DNA from: Muricea muricata
Lineage: Eukaryota > Cnidaria > Anthozoa > Malacalcyonacea > Plexauridae
DNA: 64,000 nt
Assembly: GCA_963855995.1 (NCBI GenBank)
Contig: OY979718.1
Span: forward strand, 33,644,559 to 33,708,558
Direction: 5' to 3'
Part shown: one piece after another, positions 56,880 to 64,000 of the stretch
Position numbering within the stretch: position 1 is the stretch's first letter
How the letters are laid out: every line of letters begins with the position of its first letter
Position numbers and translations under genes: made by a program
Notes under the pieces: model-generated
Databases searched by the model: none
The model's input: the letters and a program-made list of their open reading frames with translations, nothing else
Told to the model about the DNA's origin: nothing

Positions 56880-59845
56880 ATTATTGGGGATAATATAAGT
56901 ATTAAACGTTTACCCTAGTGATTTTTTCAATGTTTATGGTGTGAAATCCAAAAAAACAACGCCAAATATTTTTGTCGCTGCTTTATATCACCCACCGAAT
57001 CCCAATTATCCTGATTGTGAATTACTAGCGTATCTGTCCGATAAATGTGAAGAGATTCTATTTTTGGATCCGTCATCGAGAATAATAATTGCGGGGGACA
57101 TCAACCAACTCCCTGTTAAAGACTTTCGTATGCAGCATAATTTACAACAATTAGTTTCCAAGTCTACAAGAGGTCTGCGGATTCTTGATATATTCATAAC
57201 AAATTGCCCATATCTATGGAAGCCACCTAGTGTTTTAAAGGGCTAGTAAGATCAGATCACATGGCGATTATCGCCAATCCATGTGTCCAAGTTAAACCAG
57301 AAAGAAAACACGTGTATTTCAGTGATGTTAGGGAACATAGAAAGATTAATATGGAAAAATGTTTACAAAAATGTGACTGGAGCTCAATTTATACCACCAA
57401 TGATGTGGATAAAGCGACTACTTTATTGAACGATAAAATCTCTTCCATTTTTAACGAATGCTTTCCTTTAATTAAAGTAAAAGTTTCGACGCGTGATCCA
57501 CCGTATATGTCACCTCTGGTTAAACACTTATGCAACAAACGTAATAAACAAATTAAAATAGGGGTGAATCCTGATATTCAAGAGCGAATAAATAAGTTGA
57601 TTCGATTAAATCAAATCCGATCAGTTAATGAGGAAAACAGGAAGTATAATCAAGGGTCGCAAAAATGGTGGGACACGGTAAACAGAATAACTGGAAGAAA
57701 GGTTAAAGCAAACAATCTTAGCTTGTCTATTGATCAAAAGCTTATGAATCACCATTTCCACAATATAAATACTGATCCACAGTATTCAACTCCAGAACCT
57801 TTATTAATCCCAGAAGGAACTCGTATTCCTGTGGTTGATGTTTCTATGGTCGAAAATTTCATGACGAAGCAAAAGAGTTCAGCTCCTGGTCCTGACGGTA
57901 TTCCCTGCTGGATATGGAGAGATTATGCTCAATATCTGGGGCCGATAATTACTAGAATATTAAACTTTTCTCTCAGTCAAGAATATATTCCTTTAAAATG
58001 GAAACTTGCTAATATTACACTAATTCCTAAAGAATCCCCTGTTACGGAATGTTCTCAACTCAGACCAATATCGTTGACTGATATTATAATGAGAATTTTA
58101 GAGAAAATTGTGTTTAAACAAGAATATATCCTCAAGTTAAGAAGGTAATAGACGATGACCAGTTTGCCTACAAAGAAGGAACAAGTACTACAACAGCTCT
58201 TATTAAGTGTCAACATAACTGGTTGAAGTGGCTAGACGATGATGCCGGCTATGTTCGAGTGATATCTTTTGATTTAAGTAAAGCCTTTGACACTGTTCCC
58301 CACGAAATCATAGGTGAAAAATTGAAAGCAACTGATTTAAACCCATACATCATTAACTGGATGATTAATTTTCTATCGAATCGGAAACAAAGAGTAGTGG
58401 TAGATGGAATTGAAACGGAATATGTCCATATTAATAGAGGTGTGCCACAAGGTACTGTATTGGGACCTTTCTTGTTTCTCTGATGGTAAATGATATTAAA
58501 CCAAAAGATCCCGAAAACAACATGTTAGTTACGTTTGCTGATGACATGACAGTTAGTGCACCTGTTAAAACTACCGAAGATACAGCTTTTAATGAAGTTA
58601 AAAATATTAGTGATTGGGCAAATGAAAACAGAATGATCTTAAATTTTTCCAAAACTTGGGAAATTGTCATCAGTAAGGGATCATTGAAACAGCTACCTCC
58701 TCCAATTGATGGGATTAGACGAAAGAAATGGATGAAACTACTTGGTGTTAAGTTTCAAGATGATCCTTGTTGTTGGGATTTGCACGTAGATGATCTGAAC
58801 TACTGTCCAAAGCCAGCGGGCGAATGTGTATCCTAAGAGTACGCAAATCATATGGTTATGCTAGTGATCAATTGAACTATTTGAAACGTTGATTTTATCC
58901 TTGTTTACCTATGCAATCGAAGTATGGGGCTCTGCGCTCTTGAAAAAATATCTGAAACAGATAGACCAGTTCTTCAGACGAGCTCGTAGGTATGGGTACA
59001 CCACCAAAGAATACGAAATGTCTTCACTAATAGAGGAGAAAGATAGAGCTTTATTCCGAAAAATTACTAAAGATACTGAACATGTCCTTCATGATCTTCT
59101 TCCAGAAATGAAACATAGAACTTTAAAAACACAAAATCATAACTATATACTTCCTCAAATTAAAACTGAAAGGTTCAAGCGATGTTTTGTAAATAGATGT
59201 CTTTTTAATAATTTTTAAATATGAACTTTCGTACTTTTCTAGCTTTGTAACTTTAGCCAATATTCTAAATTCCTATTAATCATATAAATATATTGTAGAT
59301 CAGTTTAAGACTATTATTGTTGTAAAGTCAGACGTTTGTTTTGTCTATAATTTTAATAAAGACTTGAATGAATGAATGAATGAATGAATGAATGAATGAA
59401 TGAATGAATGAATGAATGAATGAATGAATGAATGAATGAATGAATGAATGAATGAATGAATGAATGAATGAATGAATGAATGAATGAATGAATGAATGAA
59501 TGAATGAATGAATGAATGAATGAATGAATGAATGAATGAATGAATGAATGAATGAATGAATGAATGAATGAATGAATGAATGAATGAATGAATGAATGAA
59601 TGAATGAATGAATGAATGAATGAATGAATGAATGAATGAATGAATGAATGAATGAATGAATGAATGAATGAATGAATGAATGAATGAATGAATGAATGAA
59701 TGAATGAATGAATGAATGAATGAATGAATGAATGAATGAATGAATGAATGAATGAATGAATGAATGAATGAATGAATGAATGAATGAATGAATGAATGAA
59801 TGAATGAATGAATGAATGAATGAATGAATGAATGAATGAATGAAT
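56880..59845 (+). mobile_element. 5'-truncated L2/CR1-like LINE with (TGAA)n tail
   Basis: The endonuclease C-terminal half (56941-57246: ALYHPPNPNY, RIIIAGDINQLPVKDF, TRGLRILDIFITN) is followed by the reverse transcriptase. The latter has SSAPGPDGIP, LRPISLTDI, DQFAYKEGTSTTTAL, FDLSKAFDTVPH, GVPQGTVLGPFLF and the catalytic FADD at about 58537. Then come VWGSA and a Lys/Arg-rich C-terminus to 59218. Single-base frameshifts occur near 57240, 58130, 58470 and 58830-58890, so the copy is inactive. A short 3' UTR ends GACT followed by the tetranucleotide tail typical of L2/CR1 elements. Confidence 0.88.
59365..59845 (+). repeat. (TGAA)n tail/microsatellite, about 120 units
   Basis: 481 bp of uninterrupted TGAA. 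It is the 3' tail of the LINE, expanded. Because the unit is 4 nt, all three minus-strand frames stay open and translate as repeated SFIH; these are not genes. Confidence 0.97.
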
Positions 59846-60274
59846 ATGATCGAAACAGTTGATACATTCAAGTTGCTTGGTGTTGGTTGTCAAAGTAACA
59901 TGAAATGGAATTCCCATATTAAAGAAATTACCCGTAAAGGAAATAGCAGGCTACATCACCTAAGGCAGTGCAGAAAGGCACACCTGCCCAAAGAAGTCGG
60001 CCTAGCAACTTATTGTACCAAAATGCGACTGCTGCTCGAATACGCTGGTCCAGTCTGGGCTGGTATACCTCTCTACTTAATGAATGACCTCGAACTTGTT
60101 CAAAGGAGAAGTTTACTTATTATCGGTTTACCGGTCGACACACTTCCGCCATTTTGCGAAAGAATAGAGAAATTAACCCTTCGAGAAATGGGGGCGATTA
60201 TTCGAGACACAAACATCCCTGCCACCATCTTGTCCCTGTTGCACATAGTCATGGTTATTCCACTGGAACGTTAA
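59846..60274 (+). pseudogene. LINE fragment, right part of the interrupted reverse transcriptase
   Basis: It reads IETVDTFKLLGV, WNSHIKEITRKGNSRLHHLR, YAGPVWAGIPLYL and LELVQRRSLLIIGLPVDTLP. This is the C-terminal region of a CR1/L2-type reverse transcriptase, continuing the 56780-56879 fragment. It ends with TAA at 60272-60274 and lacks a tetranucleotide tail nearby. Confidence 0.8.
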
Positions 60275-60500
60275 CTAAAGAAAATAATGCTAATGTAGGT
60301 TAATTTAATCCAGAACTGAAAGGCATAAGTGATCATTTGTGCCTCAGGCAGTTGAACTGAAAGTTCAGAATAATATATTGTAAATTTTTATAGTAATATA
60401 TGTAATATGAGCAAACAAGTGAACTTTTTAACATTAAATTTTAAATTCTCATTGTAATCATTTTTACAATTTTAGACAGATTTTGTAAGTCTTTTTAGGT

Positions 60501-61117
60501 TTAGTGTCCTTCATATAAGAGTCAATTATATATGGCCTTGGGTTTAATTCCCAAGCACTGAATGGCAGTCTTTAGTTCTTTCAAGTGACGAGATAACATT
60601 GCCGCTAGATGGTACTAAGTTATCGATAACTTTGCCTAAACGACAGACAAACACATAGTATATGCTATAGGCCTTGACTCAGAACTCCGCGACTCAGTTT
60701 GTGTCAACGAGAAACCTTGACCTTCACCGTTTGCATATAACCGCGTGCATTTTATACATCACAAGTAAACTAAGTGGCTCGCAGTTGTCTTAAAAGCTGC
60801 TAAGGCTTACAGCATACACTGTGTTTGTCAAATTGGTTGCAGGCGTGACATAGTGTCGATTAGGCAGTGATAAAGCAGTGCCATCCGTGTTGTAATTACT
60901 CTGTTAGCTCTTCTAAGTTACCTCTGTTTCTAAGTTTCTCTGTCGTTGTTTAGCGTGTTGAGATGATGGTTACTGGCGTGACATAGCGCAAAGCGATAAC
61001 GCAGTGCCATTTTGTTGCAATGTTATCTCATTAGTTGAAAGAGCTAAAGACTGCCATTCAGTGTTTGGGAATTAAACGCAAGGCCATAAATAAAGACTCC
61101 TATATCAAGGGCACTGA
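60501..61117. mobile_element. Inverted-repeat element, ~617 bp
   Basis: The outer ends TAGTGTCCTTCATATAAGAG and, inverted, CAGTGCCCTTGATATAGGAG are similar. Then ATGGCCTTG, TTTAATTCCCAA, CACTGAATGGCAGTCTTTAG and GAGATAACATTGC pair across the element. Arms exceed 100 nt. The inner region also contains imperfectly repeated GGCGTGACATAG and AGTGCCAT blocks. CAGTG...CACTG ends hint at hAT, but no target duplication is evident. Confidence 0.7.
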
Positions 61118-61441
61118 ACGTAATGGCATACTAAGCTCGATCACGACGGAAACGGCCCACGGAAAGTCAACAAAGACAACAGTTTAATATTTTGCGCTTT
61201 TCCCCGACTTTCCTTCTTGCAAAAACTTCGGCATAAATATCGTTAAACATAGCTGAACAACTTAAAGCATGACCCGAAAGCGTTGATTTAGTTAGCTGTC
61301 GTCTTCATTCCCGAAGAAAACGCTTGTTTTAAGGCTTTAAAAATGTTTGCGCAGCTTTGCCATCTATGCTTGCACCGCAAGCCTTGGGAAGACATCCACC
61401 ATATATATTTGGCACCGTGTACAGTGGTTTAGCCGACTAAA

Positions 61442-61577
61442 AACGACAAGAAGACTTCAAGGCACCACTAAACCACCACAGTGTAAAACTACAGCGTAGT
61501 GGTTTAGCCGACTAAACTACCACACTGTAGTTTTACAGTGTGGTGGTTTAGTGGTGCCTTGAAGTCTTCTTGTTGTT
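61442..61577. repeat. Near-perfect 136-bp palindrome
   Basis: AACGACAAGAAGACTTCAAG then GCACCACTAAACCACCAC and GTAAAACTACA face their inverse complements across a small centre containing GTGGTTTAGCCGACTAAA. The same GTGGTTTAGCCGACTAAA also sits just outside at 61425. It is probably a MITE or foldback element. Confidence 0.75.
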
Positions 61578-61701
61578 ATTTCTCATCGAAGTCAACTTGT
61601 TCTCTCGAACGAAGGGAAATAACGACGAGACGTCTTCAATACAACAACCCTACAGGTCCGTCCCCAACAGTCAAGAGAAAGAAATTTGCTTAAATATTAG
61701 T

Positions 61702-61866
61702 TAAAAACACTAGGCAAATAGCGTTTGCCTCCTTGGCCTCGCGGTACTGCCTAGTGTTTTCCTGCACTCGACGCCCAGCTTTGATTACACTTTTGGTAGG
61801 TGGATCGGGGACAGATCAAGTCCAACCTCAGTTGAGCTTGAACGGTTCCCGATCCGCCCAAAGTCA
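61702..61866. repeat. Two small inverted repeats
   Basis: AAAACACTAGGCAA faces TGCCTAGTGTTTT (61706-61760). Next to it GGTGGATCGGGGAC faces GTTCCCGATCCGCCC (61800-61860). These are compact stems without coding sequence. Confidence 0.5.
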
Positions 61867-62359
61867 AACGATGCGTGCAATTCGGTAGACAGTTACCTTT
61901 ACCTCTCTGCCACGGAGGGAAAGACGTTTGCCAATGAAATCACGAACGGGTCTTTCCTTGCTCATAAGCATGCAAATAAAAATTTTTGCTAAAACGTCCT
62001 TTACAGGCGTCTTTTTGGGCGAATTAACTAAGCAAACTAAAAGTAGTTCAGTAAAGAAGTACAAGAAAGACCTGAATTAGACATAATGGCAAAACACTCC
62101 ATTCGGGTAATAAAAACTTATTTTCACCTTCGTAAATAGATGATCAAACATTATACATACGGGTATTTTCTGGCATACAGTGGTCATCTGACGTCATTTG
62201 CTGCTAGTTCCTCGAACACGAAGCTTCGTTGAAAATCTCTCCTCTTGCACCAAATATTTAGACACCAGAAGTCTTCAAAGTTCCACAGAAATAGCGCAGG
62301 ATTCCACATAAATGGCGACGAAGAAACAAAGAAGACATCTTGGGCAAATTTGAGCTAAA

Positions 62360-62962
62360 ATGTCGAAGAAATGGGGAAAAAATTTAGAACGAACATATGC
62401 CGTCGTCGAGAAAATTCAAAATCAAAATGGCGTCAGTGTTCTTCTCCGAACTAAAGATGCAACGAAAATCGCTTCAGTGCAGTTGGACATCAACAATATT
62501 GAATTTTCATTACATGCAAGAATTCTCTAACTAATCTGCCTATGTATTAGTTGTTAAATGTTCTCTTGTTTGGCGAAAATTCGGTTTGCTCAGCAGATCG
62601 AAATTTTATTTTATAAATTTTATAAATTTCAGTCAAATTTACTGGTATATATGATTGAGCTTCTACTTCTTTCTGTAGGTAAGCCGTCTAGCTAAGGAAT
62701 TGTTCGAAATGGAACAACAATGACTTGATTAAAACAGGACCATTTCAAGGTAACATAATTTTTATCTTAATTCTGGGTCATTTACCTTCACAACTGATTC
62801 AGGCTAAAATGTTCAGGCATCAACTTTGTTTAAGATTCTTATTCCTGACCGGCATATTTTGTTTTACATTCTAGATATTCCAGAGGTATTGCGAGACTAC
62901 CACATGACAAATTCGATGCAAAAAGTCCTACCAAATACAATGACGTTCAAGAGGATTTAGTG
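62360..62962 (+). CDS. Candidate small gene or exons, product not recognised
   Basis: An ATG at 62360 opens a 56-residue frame (MSKKWGKNLERTYAVVEKIQ...NGVSVLLRTKDATKIASV) of non-repetitive composition. Downstream, after the acceptor TTTCTGTAG, VSRLAKELFEMEQQ runs to a stop. A further exon-like block (62875-62962, CTAG acceptor, GTAAGA donor) reads YSRGIARLPHDKFDAKSPTK then YNDVQEDLV. No donor cleanly joins the first two and the frames do not resolve to one model. It could be a real small gene running past the right edge or chance frames. Confidence 0.3.
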
Positions 62963-64000
62963 GTAAGAAAACCAAATATTAGAACACACTTACTGTCATT
63001 GTACATTCTCTATTCTAGCTCCTATCCGTTAAACGTCTTTCCGCTTAACTATCTTTTCATGTACGACCAAAATTATTTTGGCAACACAAGTAATGAATTA
63101 ATCGTACTCTCGTTTCAAACCTTCCTGCCCAGCAAGACCACACCTACTGTATGGGGATTAATAGAGCATTTATGATGATGATTATTATGATGTATTGAGC
63201 GTTGTGTCGATAGTTTCTTGATTTTTTTATCAACTTTATTGTAGCATACTTTCCTCTTCTTTCGTTATTTTTCTTTAAAACCTCTTCGGCCCACTGACAC
63301 ACTGCAATCTGTACAAGAAACAGGAAATTGAGATTTCCAGTTCAAATTCAAAGGGAATTCCGAGTTAGGGTCAAGTGAAAACTCGTTACGTGCGAATATT
63401 GTTAACAACTAGTTTTAATTCCTTCTGCCGTCATTCCAATTACATCCTTTTCTTCCTTCCTTCCTCCTTTGTGGTTACTGGAATTATCCATTCAGTTTGA
63501 CAATGATATTCATATGATAACTACAGTGAAACACTTAGTTTTATTAATTCATTTTGCCACCTCATCGTCATCTAGCTATAGAAAGCAGCCTTGGCTAGTT
63601 AACCGAGTCCGGCTGATTACCGATATTTTACAATTCTAACCACCCTCTCAACATTCCCTAACCGGTGTACCGCCGAATACGCTGAAGTGGGGATTGAGCT
63701 CACGATCTCAGAGGCGGCAGGCGACGATTGCGCTACTTGATGATTACAGCGTAGAATCAAACAATCCTGGACGAGAAATTTAAATTCTATCGCGTTGTAT
63801 TGTGTTTCATTGTAATTTCTTTATAAAACAATTACGAAATAGTTTTCTGCCAGGAAAGCGTTATTCATGCATTTGGGATTGGGATTGCCCGCGCGCTTGG
63901 ATGTCGTTATTCTGAACAGAAAACCATTTGATATTTTACTAATTTCTTAAGGTATGTAACCCAAATTGCAGGCATTCCTAGGCGCTCGTCTCCCAACGTC
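62963..64000. other. Right-edge sequence
   Basis: Apart from the SINE at 63520-63750, no gene or clear element is seen. The stretch 62963-63175 remains open on + after the candidate exon but shows no recognisable similarity. Confidence 0.4.
63520..63750 (-). mobile_element. tRNA-derived SINE
   Basis: On the minus strand a pol III A-box-like TAGCGCAATCG (63725-63735) is followed 34 bases after its start by a B-box-like GAGCTCAATCC (63691-63701), tRNA-like spacing. The non-tRNA body (GGCGGTACACCGGTTAGGGA...GAGGTGG) runs on to an AT-rich end near 63520. The body has no open frame. Boundaries are approximate. Confidence 0.6.

Noticed and set aside
59328-59917. Three long minus-strand open frames of repeated SFIH
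   Set aside because: They are artefacts of the (TGAA)n tail, whose 4-nt unit leaves every minus frame open.
61800-61866. GC-rich hairpin considered as a tRNA
   Set aside because: The ends pair but there are no A/B boxes and no cloverleaf arms of the right lengths.

Overview
The window is nuclear DNA from an invertebrate animal, most likely an anthozoan cnidarian (coral or sea anemone). The evidence is AT-rich sequence, short exons with GT-AG junctions separated by kilobase-scale introns, two animal genes easily recognised from their exon translations, and dense non-autonomous DNA transposons and decayed LINE and hAT copies. The species assignment is inference. I found no rRNA, CRISPR, bacterial operon or viral gene.

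Two genes can be assembled exon by exon, both on the + strand. The first (2363-15734, 7 exons, 466 codons plus stop) is an IQCJ-SCHIP1-type gene. It has two IQ calmodulin-binding motifs near the N-terminus, a long acidic middle and the SCHIP1 C-terminal coiled coil. A canonical polyadenylation signal lies about 215 bases past the stop. The second (33778-52875, 15 exons, 376 codons plus stop) is NME7. It has an N-terminal DM10 domain and two nucleoside diphosphate kinase domains, each keeping its active-site histidine, and a polyadenylation signal at 53051. In both genes every exon phase matches its neighbour.

Regions: 1-2362 is upstream sequence with one palindromic element. 2543-11089 is the 8.5-kb first intron of SCHIP1 with several inverted-repeat elements. 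15735-18500 holds nested palindromic elements. 18530-29460 is a diverged tandem array of a multi-kilobase unit. It carries a dead RING/TRAF-zinc-finger/kelch gene, a 257-bp Mutator-like MITE with a 10-bp target duplication, and a 1.9-kb hAT-like element with an 8-bp target duplication. The sister units give empty-site comparisons for the last two. 29460-33777 is AT-rich intergenic sequence. The NME7 introns hold nested elements, notably at 37183-38039 and 42881-45726. The latter contains a 2.4-kb inverted-repeat transposon with a 9-bp target duplication and a RecQ-like helicase fragment.

From 53800 to 60280 lies a transposon graveyard: a LINE endonuclease fragment, a hAT transposase remnant, then a frameshifted L2/CR1-like LINE with a 481-bp (TGAA)n tail inserted inside another LINE fragment. 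60500-64000 has more palindromic elements, a candidate small coding region near 62360-62962, and a tRNA-derived SINE on the minus strand.

The two genes have no obvious joint role. SCHIP1-type proteins are cytoskeletal or membrane-scaffold adaptors and NME7 is a ciliary and centrosomal kinase-fold protein. The rest of the window is mainly a record of successive transposon insertions.
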